Below are positions 22,910 to 35,790 of a stretch of 64,000 bases of DNA, one piece after another. Numbering within the stretch: the stretch's first letter is position 1; each line of letters starts with the position of its first letter. Made by a program: the position numbers and the translations under genes. Under the pieces are notes generated by a model, which saw only the letters and a program-made list of their open reading frames with translations, ran no database searches and was not told the DNA's origin. This DNA comes from Ligustrum vulgare (lineage: Eukaryota > Streptophyta > Magnoliopsida > Lamiales > Oleaceae): assembly GCA_963555705.1 (NCBI GenBank), contig OY743182.1:49914592-49978591 (forward strand), read 5' to 3'.

Positions 22910-23126
22910 TAATCTCTCCGTCCAGAAGGTAGAATCGCTTTCATTTTCTGTTTATGCCAAATTATAAATTACATTCCTTGTTCAGATATGAAGTACACAT
23001 TATCTAACGTAATGTATATTAGGTAAAATATAAGTAAATTTATAATTTCAAACATATATTAATTAAATTTTCTTAATCAGTGTAAAAATAGAAACATGTC
23101 AATCTTCATGAAATGGATGGAGTATC
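22910..23126. mobile_element. Stowaway-like MITE, degenerate
   Basis: Left end ctctccgtccagaaggtag and right end tgaaatggatggag are inverted and resemble the CTCCCTCCGTCC terminus of Tc1/mariner Stowaway elements; TA lies at both ends. No coding capacity. Confidence 0.6.
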
Positions 23127-23354
23127 AATTTTGTTCGATTTAATACTATGTATGTACTAGTATATTCTGTTGATTTTTTTATTTCTTTATTTTTTTGACA
23201 AGTATAAGGATAAAAATATGTAACAATAGAGACCATTTAGGAATTTATAATCACAACCCATAGTTTACGGAATTGGGTCAGCAATGATGTACACGTCAAC
23301 CGGTATTTATCACTGATGATAGTGTTAATATTACTCAAATTATAAAAGCCTAAA

Positions 23355-23520
23355 TTCTTTAACGTATTCATTATTATTTATAAATCAATTTATAAATAAT
23401 ATAATTTTTTAAATCACTTTTCATAATATATATTTTTTTATTTTCACTTTTAACCACATTTTATCTCAAAAATACAAAAATAAATCAATTTATAAATTTT
23501 GTAGTGTTATCGAACAGATT
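23355..23520. repeat. Fragment of an AT-rich MITE family
   Basis: Contains the blocks aaatcacttttcataat, ttttaaccacattttatctc and atcaatttataaatt. The same blocks recur, in either orientation, at 24060-24260, 30378-30535, 35645-35790, 36890-37070 and 47355-47490. The rest of 23130-23875 is AT-rich intergenic DNA with no gene seen. Confidence 0.5.
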
Positions 23521-23875
23521 GAATGATAATATCTAAATTTCTAATAATGGTGGTGGTTAGCGTCAATATATGTTGCAATAGTATTTATAGAATACAATGT
23601 TAAAATAAAATAAAATAAAATTACAACTAACTGTACAAATAATGGGGCTGTGAGGTCTACAATCTATAAATGGTTAAAGATCGACTAATGTCATTAACAT
23701 AAGTGATACTCAAGGCTCATTCTGGTAAATCGTTTATAAATAATTATTTATAAATAATGATGTGGCAATAAAGTAAAAAATGGTAAGTGAAAATTTTTGA
23801 TCAGATAAAATTGTTGACATTTCAAAAAAAATTATCCAATGAGATGTTAACACATGGCTGTTTATAAATAAAATT

Positions 23876-24062
23876 GTCCTTGTTTGATTCGCCCTAAAAT
23901 TTCATAAAAAATAGTATTTTTTCTACAGTAATCAATCTCAACCAACCAAAAAAAGCTATGCCTAAAATCTTTTACTTTCCGAAATACTTTTTAACCACAC
24001 GATTTCTCAAAATTACTATTCAAAATTCACATTTTCAATTACTATGAGAATCAAACAAGGAC
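23876..24062. mobile_element. 187-bp terminal-inverted-repeat element
   Basis: The ends are perfect 15-bp inverted repeats, GTCCTTGTTTGATTC. It lies inside or beside an AT-rich MITE with TTATAAA flanks. I could not settle the duplication length, so the superfamily is open. Confidence 0.6.
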
Positions 24063-24378
24063 TTATAAACAAATTTCACCGTACAGTATATAACAGTCTG
24101 TTCGGCAGCCCAAATGTTGTTTTTTTTTTTTAATTTTTGGTTTTTTCTAGGTAGATCAATGGTTGAAAACTGGAGAGAGAAAATATGTGTGATTAAAAAA
24201 TAATTTGAAAAATTGTGTTGTTTATAAATTTGTTTATAAATTGTAATCATTACGTAAAAGAAAAGAGTGTAAAATAGTGCAATCATTGTCTCATTATTCA
24301 ATTATTATTGAGGTACGTAGTGGAGCTTTAGAAGTACATCAATTGACAATACCAATTATAGTGGCTTCCAAGTCATTT

Positions 24379-24637
24379 TGATTAGCCGAAAAAAAAATTG
24401 TATTCCACATCCTGAGAGTCCGAATCGACCACGCTCAAGATCATTGGTTCGAAATTGTAAATTCAGTTTATGCCTCCCAAGAACCAGGGTGGAGGGATTG
24501 AATAAGTATGACCAATTCTCAATAACTCTCACTTTCCACAATGAGCAAATTCAATATTTCATAATTCGAACCCTGCACCCTGACGCGCTGAGCACTTGCC
24601 AACCCTCCCTTTGCCACTGGGAGATGTGCCTGGAGGC
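24379..24637 (-). mobile_element. Possible tRNA-derived SINE
   Basis: The minus strand has an A-box-like TGGCAAAGGGAGG (24604-24616) and a B-box GGTTCGAATTA (24562-24572) about 32 bases apart, the spacing of an internal RNA polymerase III promoter. It is followed by unrelated body sequence. It does not fold as a tRNA gene: no acceptor stem or anticodon loop can be placed. A 24-A run lies just beyond its start. The ends are approximate. Confidence 0.45.
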
Positions 24638-24789
24638 AAAAAAAAAAAAAAAAAAAAAAAAACCGAACCGACCATGCCTATCTTGGTTAGCTTGTGGTCA
24701 AAGGATGAATGATATGAGACCACAAGAAGGTTTGGAAACCTACCCACAGCCCTAGCTGAAAGGGACTGAACCATCCATCACTACTAGCA

Positions 24790-26540
24790 ACCCACTAAAT
24801 ATGTTTCCCTCCGAGTTATGACAAATGGCCCCTTAAATAATATTCGGATTTTTAGAATATTGTGAATAAAGTTGATGTTATTGAAAAGTTGATAAAATTA
24901 TGAATTTCAAATTAAAAAAAAAAAAGAATTTGAATTTAGAAAATGGGGGGCCAAATGGGGCTTATATTTTTCATCTCTCTTGAGAATTACCTATGATCAA
25001 TGTTCAACTATGTAAATACTAAATAATAAACTAAAAATTACGCAGCTGGAACTGCTAACAATTATAAATGCGCTAATCGAAAATGATATCTTACTCACTG
25101 GCAAACAACATATCATACATGACAACCATTGTATGTGTACCACGTGATCGATCGATACATGACACATGATATATGTACATTAGTTGTCGGGTAACATATG
25201 CTGCTCGATAATCCGACAACAGATTGGTTCTAATGCACTAAGTATATGTAATGTTGAAAATAGATTGCAATGTCCACCCGTTAAGGGCATAGATGTTGCC
25301 AAGGAAAAAAAAAAAAAAACCTAGTCAGTTAACATTTTCCTTATAGATGCTACAAAGGCAACCTATGCATATCTATAGTTATTGAGACATGCGTGCATTC
25401 GAGGATTGATGGTTTAATTGAAACATTGGTTTGACATCAAACTCAACTCAAAAAAAAATCACAATACAGTACTTCTTCCGCTCTCTCAACGTATTTCTAT
25501 ATAAAATTAGATCGTTCAATGTGTATCACATACATATCGTATCACTCTTACCTCAACAGATGTCCGAGTTCTCTCGTGCCGTGTTCGTTAAGTCTTTAAA
25601 CCTTCAACGTTGCACGATAAATATTGACCACAATTGAAGTCCTCAACTTATGGTAAGATTTACTTCAACTCTAATTATATTATTATGCAGAGAATTCCTT
25701 TACTAATTACCACATAATTAATCTTATTTTCCTTTTTGGAAAAAGAATTCTTTCTAACCCATTTCACAGTTTACTTTTCATTGCCAATTGCCAACAAGAA
25801 TTTATTTTTCTTTTTTTGAAATTGAATTCTTTTTTACACAAATTTGGATCGATTTCAACTTTTAATTACTTGAGAATATTGTTTAGAGTCTATTATGTAT
25901 ATGTAGAGAATTGTTTCTAAGGGTATGGTCTGCCCAACCTCATTCAATGGTCAATTTATCAATGAGGAGATGGTAACTCGTCCAGTCCACGAGCTTGGAC
26001 ACTAGCCAAGCAAGGGAACCGAACAACGAGCCGAGCAGCTCGGCTCATATTCTTTTTTTTTTTTTTTAAACAAAAATCTCATTTAAAAATAAAAAAAAAG
26101 GATCATGGGCCCACGAGCCATATTTGAGCCAAGGCGAGCACGGGGCTTAAAGGGCCAAGCTCGCTCGACTTGGCTCGATCTATTGCCAACAGCCCAACAC
26201 TATATATATGTCGTCTTGATGTGAGTTATTCTTAAAGGAAAGACTTATTTTTCATCATATTCGGTGCAGAATGAAATTCATAATATATATGTATAAGAGT
26301 AATTCAAATGATATATATAAATATTTATAGGATTCAATTCATTAATGTAATTAATTAACTAAACATAAGATAAGGCTGAGTATCCTCCCACTTGCTTAGC
26401 TCTCTTGCAATAATAAACAGATTAGATGGTAACTGGTAAGGTCTAGAACGAACACCGTTAACAGATTAATCATATTACGTGCTTGACATGTTGATTACCT
26501 AGTTTTTATTTATTACCGACTTTTCTCAGGGGCTGCTTGT
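24790..26540. other. Intergenic DNA without recognisable genes
   Basis: AT-rich. The only distinct part is 25990-26190, rich in GAGC/GCTCG words (cgagccgagcagctcggctc), which looks like a degenerate transposon end but cannot be classed. Short A- and T-runs are frequent. Confidence 0.5.
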
Positions 26541-26544
26541 GTAT

Positions 26545-27143
26545 CTTAAATACTCCCACCGTAATTTCGTTTCAATTATATATAAGCTGTTTTTTCCTTT
26601 TTTCTTGTTTCAATTATATAAAATTATATTTTTATTAGAAAGTATTTATTTTATTTGTTTACTGATGTACTCTTATTCACAATTTTGATCTATTGCCCAC
26701 CATGGACAACAGATCAAATCTCCCTTTATTCATTACTTTCAATAATAATAGTTTTGACACTTAAATAAAGGTGAATTAAGAATTTCCTTTACAAAAATTA
26801 CATTTTCAATAGCATCAAGTACTCTCTATGTCCCAATTATATAGACTTGTTTGACTTTTCACACAGATTAAGCAAACATATTTAATGTCATTGAAAAAGT
26901 AATTTTTGTAAAGAAAAATTTCAACTTACTGTTATATAATATCAAAACTATTATGTTAGAAGTAGTAAATAGGGGTATATTCGTAAACAAAAAGAATACA
27001 TATTTTTTCAATAAAGAAACAAATCTATTTAATTGAGACAAATAAAAAAGGAAAGACAGTCTATATAATTGAGACGGGTGAAATATATTTTCTTAATCTG
27101 TGTGAAAAGTCAAACCAACTTATATAATTGGAGCGATGGAATA
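26545..27143. mobile_element. Stowaway-like MITE cluster
   Basis: Positions 26820-27143 form one element: the left end CTCTATGTCCCAATTATATAG and right end ATAATTGGAGCGATGGA are inverted repeats that extend about 50 bp (GACTTTTCACACAGATTAAG against CTTAATCTGTGTGAAAAGTC), with TA at both ends. Positions 26545-26819 are a truncated relative whose sequence reappears inverted in the right half of the element. Same family as 29113-29382. Confidence 0.65.
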
Positions 27144-27949
27144 AAAGTGGGTTCCGCATATGGGATTCTTGTTTCAAAAAATAAAAATAAAAAAATCTTA
27201 TACCTAATTTCAGCTAGAAAAATGTTATTTGTCAAAGGAAATTTAATGAAATAAAACCTCTTTGTAGATAGGAAAATTAATTAATGGCCGCCATTTCTGA
27301 TCTTTTTATCTAATTAATTAATTAATTAATTACGGTGTCATAAATGCTGGTTTTATAAGTCGTACAGCGTGTCAAAGTCTATCACAATCCTTTGTAAATT
27401 GACTAATTGTACGGTACACAAATAGTTTGTCAAGAATAAGAGGAAAATTTGCTATAATTAATGTCTTTCACATCTTGTGATGATTTTTTCCCCCCAAAAT
27501 TACTGTAAACTAATAAGTATAATATAAATGTTTGAATTTCGTGATGTGTTTTAGTTTTGAGTTTTAAGTTTATTTTAAGAATAATTTTATGGAAACATTT
27601 TAAATTGACATTTTTAAGTGATATTGTGACATGTTAAACATATATTGAATGATTTAAATAACCACTTCACCACTTATATTTTTCACCACTCAATGTATAT
27701 GTGCACTATGTCACAATGTCAATTAAAAATGTCTCCCTAAAATTACTATTTCGTTTTTCACCCCAACTCGTGATTAAGGTTTTTAATTTTTTTTTGGGGT
27801 GAAATTTAAGAGTTTTTTTTTCACATAGGATTTCCTAAATTTTTTTTGAAAAGTTTCCATAGAAGTTCCTAATTTAATTTAAAATAGGAAACTTTTTAAA
27901 GTTTTACCCATGAGTTATAGATTATGAGGGTAAGATGAAAGAAAGTCTG

Positions 27950-28270
27950 TGGTCGCTCGATCGTAAATTAAAATTTTATAAGTCAAGATTTATTTATTGG
28001 TCACAAATCAAAAATTTTATATGTCGCAAAATATTTTTTAGTCACAAATCACATAATTTATAGATCATAACTAATTTATTGATCACAAATCATAAATTTT
28101 ATATGTCAAAATCTATTTCTTGGCCAGAAATCAAAAAAATTATACGTCATAACTAATTTATCGGTCACAAATCAAAATTTTATAGGTCAAAAATTTTAAA
28201 ATTAATTGATCACAACTTATTTTTCGATCACAAATCGCAAACTTTATAGTTCACGACATATTATATTTCT
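27950..28270. repeat. Degenerate tandem repeat, about 40-bp period
   Basis: About seven diverged units built around GGTCACAAATC followed by AAAATTTTATA(G/T)GTC (for example near 27999, 28040, 28080, 28121, 28163, 28220). Coding is not supported. The 800 bp to its left hold only AT-rich DNA with an AATT microsatellite near 27312-27332. Confidence 0.6.
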
Positions 28271-28299
28271 CACAATTCAATAGGTAACCTTCGTCCAGA

Positions 28300-28775
28300 G
28301 TTGGGTAGTAGCTGGTACACATAGGCAGAGTGGTGGAAAGTTCAATGGAAACTCAATATCCCAACAAGGTTAGAGCATTCATGCATCGAGCTTACAATAG
28401 AGTATTCATGCATCAATGCATCGAGCTTACAATAGTATTACGATATATAGGTTATAATTTGCAAGACTTAGGCCTACTCCCTATTAGCTGTTCATGCAAT
28501 TTATTAACCACAAGAATACTCTCTGGTGTTCAATCAGGTGGTGGACCGTCGAACTCTTATGGAAGGCATGGCGCACTGCCTAATTCGACACACGTCTCGC
28601 CAGGCTAATCAAACTGCCCACGAACTTGCAGCTTTGGCTATGTCATCTAAGAATGAGTTTTTATGTTGTGAAGAAGCATCCCCTCCAATTATTAAATTTG
28701 TTGAGTATGTTGTATCCCATTTGAGTGATTGATTAATAATATCATCCTATTTTCTTCAAAAAAAAAATATCTGAT
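28300..28775 (+). pseudogene. 3' end of a LINE: RNase H-like tail and poly(A)
   Basis: The frame near 28526-28732 encodes HTSRQANQTAHELAALA, the C-terminal block of the RNase H-like (RVT_3) domain found at the end of plant L1 LINEs. It ends at a TGA at about 28730, followed within 30 bases by an A-rich tail. The upstream RNase H blocks and the reverse transcriptase are missing or in broken frames, as expected of a 5'-truncated insertion. Confidence 0.6.
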
Positions 28776-29112
28776 TTGTGAATAAATAAGATGTAAAGTT
28801 GATTTTTGAATTAGAAAGTTGAGAACCTTGTACGGTGTAATTTCCACTTATTATTTATATATTTTTCCATCTCTTGGAGCTAAATATTGATGAACGATGT
28901 TAACATAGGTCATGTTTCGTGGATACTATAACATATATAAATATGATGGTCCACTATTAATTTTGCATGTGAGTAAGTAGTTGAATTTAATTTTTGTGGG
29001 GAAATTGTTCACATTTTCACATGCAAGAGCTGCAAACAATGTAGGCATCAAATTTATGCAAAGTTTACCGTGCTCTGAATTATAACTTGAGTGAACATAA
29101 TCCAGTATAATA

Positions 29113-29382
29113 TGCTCCCTCCGTCCCAACTATATAAATTGTCTTTCCTTTTTTTTTTCTCGTCTCAATTATATAGACTTATTTCTTTATTGAAAGTATT
29201 TATTTTATTTATTTACTAATGTATCCCTATTTATTATTTCCAATAATAATAGTTTTGATATTAAATAAGGGTAAATTGGAAATTTTCTTAACAAAAATTA
29301 CTTTTTCAATGACATTAAATGTGTTTTCTTAATCTGTGTAAAAAGTTAAACCAGCCTATATAATTGGGATAGGGGGAATATG
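29113..29382. mobile_element. Stowaway-like MITE
   Basis: Starts CTCCCTCCGTCCCAACTATATA and ends TATATAATTGGGATAGGGGGAA as inverted termini, with TAT at both sides. About 270 bp, no coding capacity. Confidence 0.7.
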
Positions 29383-29389
29383 TGTTTGC

Positions 29390-30370
29390 CATTGGTTTTG
29401 TTAATGTTACGAGCTACCAATAGAGTTTACAACGAGCCCCAAATTTCGAGTTCCAGATTCAGATTCTATTTTGTTGAAAGATTGACACTAAATACACAAA
29501 GTATTGTAAGGGGCAAATTCACGTTGGTTAGGAGTACCGAGTCTCAGTACTCTTAGCATACTAGAAATTTTATTCCACTTTACACCTTACAGTATGGATC
29601 CCACTTAATAAGCTGTCTAAGAAACTATTTAATAAAACACGAGTTATACTAAACATGGCAGAGCCAAGGGGGGTCTTGGTGGGGTCCAGGACCCCCCAAA
29701 TTTCCATGCATAAATTCTTTTAATTATCTTTTTAATTTTTTATTTAAATTTTGGTGTCAATTTTAATTATTTTGAAATATGTTAATACAATCTATTAGTA
29801 ATAAAATAGGAAAACTTGTAATAAAGTATTAAAAAAAATAAGAAATTCATCATTGTTATTTAATTTTAATATTCTTGTACTGCCATCGAAGAATAACATC
29901 AAAATTTGTAAAAGGGGTAATGGTGAGAACCCCCAAGTCATCCAGTTTTGAGGAGTAAGAATAGAACAAATTCAGTTTTTGTCAATAAAAGGAGTAGTAT
30001 GATCAAATTTGGGAAACTATGAGAATAAGAATGGAGCCAGCTCTAGGAAATGTCAGTTTGGTGGCCTGGAAATAAATCTACCATAGTAACCTGGCTTTTT
30101 GGGGTTTCTCTGATATGAAAGTGAAAGTGAAATTGAAGTAAAAGCTGGTCCTAAGTAGGATCCAAAGATTTTTAAGTGCCAGTTATAATCTGGATATAAA
30201 GGTCTAGCTCAAAGAATTAGATGGTCCTGAGAAATCAATTCCCAAAAGGAAGACTAAATTGCTCAATTTCATCAACACTTGGTGGACATTCTTCCAACGT
30301 CTCTGCCCATCCATTTGACAAAATGTGCAGTCATCCATTGTTTTTGAGTAGCAAATCTCTACATTTGCGA
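29390..30370. other. Intergenic DNA; possible hAT-type end at 29650
   Basis: A GC-rich inverted repeat (ggggggtc...gacccccc, 29664-29698) preceded by GCAGAGCCAAGG resembles the termini of some plant hAT elements. No matching second end was found. No gene is supported. Confidence 0.35.
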
Positions 30371-30377
30371 CACATTT

Positions 30378-30535
30378 GTTAAGCCTCCGTTTGATAAACT
30401 TTTTTATAAACAACACATTGTCAAACCACTTTTTCAATACACATTTTTCAAAATCACTTTTCAACCACATATTTTACCTCGAAAACATTACATTCTTTAT
30501 TTATAAACAAAAAAAACTTTTACCAAATAGAGGTT
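30378..30535. mobile_element. AT-rich MITE with ends CCTCCGTTTGATAAA / TTTACCAAATAGAGG
   Basis: Imperfect inverted ends of about 20 bp surround the shared blocks AAAATCACTTTTCAACCACAT and TTTATAAACAA. Member of the dispersed family noted at 23355. Confidence 0.55.
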
Positions 30536-30666
30536 GAATTGCTCTCCTTTTGCCAGCTTAATGCAGAACAATACATCTTTTCCAAGAACAGCATTTTACC
30601 CTGGCAGGACAACAAATTCCAATGCTTTAAAATAAAACAGTGATGTAATCAGCTTAGATAATTTAT

Positions 30667-30940
30667 TACTCCCTCCGTCCCTCAAAGATAATATTTTCAC
30701 ACAGATTAAGAAAACATAATTAATATGTGTTGGAACTATGAATTTACCTACATTCTACCTAATATATCCCTACATTAAATAATGAGTTATTCATATTTAT
30801 TGATAACTATGCATATTAAATAGGAATATATTAGAAAATGAAGACATTAATATACTCTAAAAAAAAAAAAGTGACCTATCTTTGTAGGACAAAAAAAAAA
30901 AAAATGAAAATAAGCCTATCTTTATGGAACGGAGGAAGTA
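30667..30940. mobile_element. Stowaway-like MITE
   Basis: Left CTCCCTCCGTCCCTCAAAGAT and right ATCTTTATGGAACGGAGG are inverted; TA flanks both ends. About 274 bp. Its right part carries two A-runs. Confidence 0.72.
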
Positions 30941-31330
30941 CATTTTTGTCAAATAATCATCTAGAACAGCCTTTTCATCGTCATTACTCAGCTATTAAGC
31001 TCTAGCTAGATTATTTATCTTACATTCAGAAAAGGCTAATATAATATTATCTAAATAAATACTAATCATGAAACATTTCTATCTTTGATTCTTGAGAATA
31101 CCCATGTATTTTCACTATCCTAAGAATAGTTCCTGTCAATCTTTTCTTTCAGGTCAGGAAGTGCTCAAAAAACAGCCTTCATGAGAATTAGTCATGCAAA
31201 ACATGACAACGATCTAAGAACCCATTTTTTTCTACCATTTAATTTCACAATATCAGAGCTGCTACTCGGGGTGTGCTCAGCTTCAACCAGTTATTTTTCA
31301 ATCCTGCTGATAAGAACACGAAGGTAACAA

Positions 31331-34300
31331 CTAGCTGACACTCGTCTGTATCATTGGAAAAGACCAGATCTTAGATGGTCCACCATCCTCCACAAGAACC
31401 TTCTCATTGGCCCACCAGTTGGAGCCAACATTAGGCTTATCAGAATTTTCTCCATCAATATTGTCGAAGTTGAATTCTTTGGAAGATCCAAGGGTGACAG
31501 TCCGGTTCTTTTGGTGCTTCCTTTCATCCTCACCCTGTGTGGGATCTTTATCAGATGTGATATTTGTAGCTACTCCAGCAGGGTTCTCATTTAAATTTGT
31601 CATATCTCTTGGGTTTTCCTCTCCAGCACGTTCAATGTTTTCAGCAGACTCTGGCACTACTTCTGAGAAAGCTGCTGGATTCTTTTCCACGCATCTTACA
31701 ACTTCCTCTGCAGTTATCTCGAAAGAAACTCTGTGATTAAGCACATTCTCATCATTTTGCAATCCATTACATTCATCTGGAAGCGGAATAATGTCTGAAC
31801 TTTGACAATTTAGTAGGAAACTATCATGACATTTGGACCTTGTATCTGGAGTTAATGCACCAGATCCATGGAATGATTCCCGTTCACGAAGCACAATCTT
31901 GTCAAGGTTTAAAAACTTAGTATGGTTTCCATTTTTGAACTCGACGAAAAAGGGATGTCCAGGAGCGCACTCAAGGTCAGGAAAAGGTGAGGAGGTGCCT
32001 GAACCGGATATGCCTGACCTAGGTGAGATCAAATGGCTGAGCGGACTTCCAGGCTGAAGCTGATAAGACTGAAATTCATATTGAGATAGAGGGTATCTCT
32101 GACCAACTTCACCACCTTGGAAGCTGGGTTCAAGTAGCCGTGCAAACGGCACCTCAGGAGAGGAAGGTGTAGTTAAGTGAACTGATTCAGGTGGAGGAGT
32201 GTAGGGGGCAGTTGATGGTTCAGTGGTGAAAGTTGAGAATACAGGCGGAGAGACTAATTGAGTCTCATGAGCATAAGGACCAATGGCAAATATTGAGGGA
32301 CGGTCCCCAGGAGAATACATATTTGCGGATATTGAGGTGAGCGATAAGAGGCCAGTAGGTGACTGGGCTGCTGAAGGAGGTTCTGACGGAGGGAAAGATG
32401 CCGGAGAGGAAGGTGGTGCAATGAAAGGAAGCACTATGGGAAGTGGTTGGGATGGATTTTCAGCTGTTGGAGCATCTGCTCCAGTGGTTGGGGTTTCAGG
32501 AACAAGAACAGCATGTCCAATTCGCTGCTTGTATTTTTGAGATCCAAAACACAAAAAACGTCTCCAGTTGCTTTTCCATCTTTTTTTCTGCACGTGAAAT
32601 AAGAAATAACAAGCATGTAAACGTTGTAACTGGACGAACAAAAAGATAGCTTTTGGATAACAAAGTGTTAACATAAGAACGGGACTAAAAGTATATAGTA
32701 TATACGAGCATCATAAACATAGAAATTAAACTAAAGCATAGAAATGAGTTCTTTTGAAGTTCATACAAGAACACAATAAGAAACATACCAAAATTATTTG
32801 ACATACTGGTTTAGAAAATTCTTAAACCAAATCTCAGCAGATCCCTTTGACAACTCTACACAAGCAGTTCAACTATCTTTTAAATTAAAAAAAAAAAAAA
32901 AAAAAAGGCTAATAGCAAGTATATAATTCAAGATTATAAGACATTGACCCGTGTAATTGCTTGTCAGGTTACATTGAACAGCTATTTGATGTATTTACCC
33001 CAAAAATAAATAAATAAATAAACAAATAACCGACACCAACATGGCAATCACAAATTGTTAAAGAAAAAAATCTGGGCGTTAACTTGCTAGTCACAATGCA
33101 TCTGAAATCCCATCTGATTATGCCACATTGCCACTTTTGTGGCTGGTCAAAAGAATTTTACTTGCGATGAAATATTCGTTAGAAACAGCAACAGTAAATT
33201 TCATACTCCTCACATAGAAGACACAAACATGACCAAAAATCAATATGAGAACGTCAAAACTTGGGACAGAGCAGGATGACATGTCGAAATATTTCTCAAT
33301 TTAAATATGATAACGGTGGTGCCATCTGCAGATAATGACTCTCCCTTGTACACATATGTGGCTGATAGAAATTTTGCAGTCTCCGACATATTACCAAAGT
33401 AAAAAACACAAATCATATACCATGAAGTACAGAAAGCTAAGCAGAAATTACCTTCAACAAACTTAGAATGACAATGCCGTAAAGTAATGTTTTTTCATTC
33501 TTCCATCAATGTATTGATACTATGGACATAGTATCTAATAGGGACGGAATTATTGATTGTACCAGAGTGTAATATAAGGGAAGCACAGAAGCTATAGATG
33601 GGTGGCATACATCTCCTAGAGATTCAGCTGGTTGAAAAAATCATATACTAAAGGAAAGAGTACCTGCACATTCTATTTCAGGTGGAAAACCACTGTCACT
33701 GCTGGTTTGTGGAGCTCAAAAACTCATTAACTCATACAAGGACCATATCTTCCCCAGACCCCTTGGCTTCCTACGGAATACAAGTGAGAGTCTTTCAACT
33801 CAAGGAAAGTTTTGCCAGGATAATTGACTACTAAGATGGACAACTCTCGCCTCCATCACATAAAAAACAATATGAATTAATATAAGTGAATTTTCATTTT
33901 GAAACCAACTCCAGCAGGGCTCTAAGCTCCGTTAACACCAGAGCTAAGTAACGGTAATTTGTTTAAAGAATCTTTGATAATGGTGATTTAATAAATGAAT
34001 GAGGTCCGTAATGTTAAATACAAAAGGGACTACCAAAAAGGCAAAACGACAGACCGATGACAACATTACATTATGACGACAAGCAACATCACTACAAACC
34101 ACTATCTTTTCGTTTTCAGTACAACGAATAACTTTCCAAATACAAACATTTATATTCCTTATTCCATTCTTTTTGTAGATTGAATAACTTTCTGAATTTA
34201 GAACTAACTATGAAAGAACTTTCCAATAACAATCTTTTAAAAAACCAAAAACAACCTTTGGAAAAAATTTCAAAAATGAAATTTTGTAAGAGTTATGAAA

Positions 34301-34795
34301 GTACTCTAAATTGCTATCACAAAATTAGTCCTAGTGATGCCTTTGATCTAAGTAGAACTATTGACTCTCTGATACACCAAAGTCGTTGAATCCATGGAAG
34401 GATTTAACTCCGAGTAATCAGCTTTTGAATCAAATATTTACGCCAAAAAACCACATGAAAATTTAAATTCAAACCAGAAAAACCAAATCATACAATAATC
34501 AGATTTCAAATCTCAAGAAAACTAACATAAACAGACATTTGATGCTGAAACTAAATTAACTCCGCAATAAAACTATCAAACTAAAGAAAAATCAAATCAA
34601 AATATTTATAACTCAAACTGAATTATCGAAATTCAGCAATAAATCTATCGAAATCAACAGAAATTCCAAAAAAAAAAAAAATCTTACCTTTACCGAAACT
34701 TGAGGAACCCGATTCTGATTCTCAGCAGATGCGATCAAACTCGCGGCGGCGTTTATAGTTTCCAGAGCATCGTTTCCATTCACTCCTCTAATCAT
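31331..34795 (-). CDS. Hydroxyproline-rich glycoprotein family protein, two exons
   Basis: Exon 1 is 34795-34688 (36 codons, MIRGVNGNDALETINAAAS...). The donor AAG/GTAAGA and the acceptor GTGCAG/AAA at 32588 join it in phase 0 to exon 2 (32587-31331), giving about 454 residues. The joint restores a basic patch (KKRWKSNWRRF) followed by CFGSQK and RIGHAVLVPE. A long Pro/Ser-rich middle has blocks LPFIAPPSSPASFPPSEPP, SIFAIGPYAHETQLVSPP and FTTEPSTAPYTPPPES. The C-terminus has a VLVEDGGPSKIWSFPM block. This block pattern is that of the Arabidopsis family annotated as hydroxyproline-rich glycoproteins (At5g52430/At4g25620 type), whose function is unknown. No signal peptide is visible at the N-terminus, so secretion, and hence proline hydroxylation, is doubtful despite the name. 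The 2.1-kb intron contains no gene. Confidence 0.85.
32588..34687 (-). other. Intron 1 of the hydroxyproline-rich glycoprotein gene
   Basis: 2100 bp with GT-AG ends. It holds a 19-base A-run near 32889 and otherwise unremarkable AT-rich sequence; no extra exon is needed to join the two coding parts. Confidence 0.8.
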
Positions 34796-35311
34796 CGTTG
34801 TCCAATCAATAAAAAAAGTCCCTCAAATTTTCGATTCAAAACACTTATATTAATCTCAAATTTCTCCACCAAATAAAATGAATACTAATAAAATATAACT
34901 GAATATATATCTGCGAGACAGTGACACCGATTCAGAGGAAACGGAAGAAAATTGCGTGCGCTATTTTGCGTGTATAGTTACAAAATGTGTATGTATAGGC
35001 TGTAACTATAAATTTGGAGGTCAAACACGGCAATGACTAGAACGTGATTTGCCTATCACGTGATGATTAATTCCGGTTAATTACTTAACTGTAATTAGTT
35101 AATTGTTTATTGCATAGGGAGAGTGAAATGACCAGAAAGGGCTTTTGGGAAATTGGCAAGTGCATTAATTGTGGCATGCCTTTGTGTAGAGGGTCACACC
35201 CAATGAGAGTTTGGCATAAGGAAATTCAATGTGAATTTATTTGTATTGTTTTTTTACTTCAATTGGATTTGAAATTGGGTAGGAAACAATTGAGCCTAAC
35301 AACATAATCAT
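34796..35311. other. Upstream region of the hydroxyproline-rich glycoprotein gene
   Basis: About 500 bp with no coding signal. The 5' untranslated region and promoter should lie here. I cannot pick a firm TATA box. Confidence 0.4.
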
Positions 35312-35648
35312 TACTCATTTCGTCCCAAAAAGATAATAATGTATACTATTTTTATCTGTCCCAAAAAGATAATCTTGTTCTCATATTGAAGATGTATTAA
35401 ATTTTTCATTTTCATATATACCCTTATTTAATGTATTTTGGTACAATACACACCAATTACTTAACTATTGTATTTTCAAATTTTCTGTGAAAAACGAAGT
35501 GAGTGCACTTAAAACAATAAATAAGGGATAAATGGTATAAATGGAAATCATTGATAAAATTTAATATCCTAACCATTCTAACTACCATTTCTTAATCCGT
35601 GTGAAAATAACCGTAGGACTATCTTTTTGAGACGGCGGGGAGGGGGGT
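35312..35648. mobile_element. Stowaway-like MITE, degenerate
   Basis: Left end CTCATTTCGTCCCAAAAAGAT and right end ATCTTTTTGAGACGGCGGGGAGG are inverted and related to the 30667-30940 element (AAGATA core, TTAATC...GTGTGAAAAT inner block). A second start-like TCTGTCCCAAAAAGATAAT at about 35356 suggests a small internal duplication. Confidence 0.6.
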
Positions 35649-35790
35649 ATAATTTATAAATAAAATAATTTTTTAAATCACTTTTAACTACACATATTTT
35701 CTCTTGTCGCGACCACTTTTTAATCACATATTTTACCTCAAAACATAAATCAGTCAATTTATAATTGCAACAGTATTAAAGAACAAGGCA
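35649..35790. repeat. AT-rich MITE fragment
   Basis: Shares TTTTTAAATCACTTTTAACTACACAT, ATTTTACCTCAAAACAT and CAATTTATAATTG with the dispersed family. From 35790 to 36800 no gene is supported; a GC-richer patch at 36640-36740 is unexplained. Confidence 0.5.

Noticed and set aside
24562..24616. tRNA gene on the minus strand
   Set aside because: A and B boxes are present, but no acceptor stem, anticodon stem or TPsiC arm pairing can be placed; a SINE is the better reading.
29664..29698. GC-rich inverted repeat as the end of a hAT element
   Set aside because: The word GCAGAGCCAAGG resembles plant hAT termini, but no second end or 8-bp duplication could be found.
31407..32540. Plus-strand frames opposite the hydroxyproline-rich glycoprotein gene
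   Set aside because: Antisense to the conserved exon 2; no recognisable domain.
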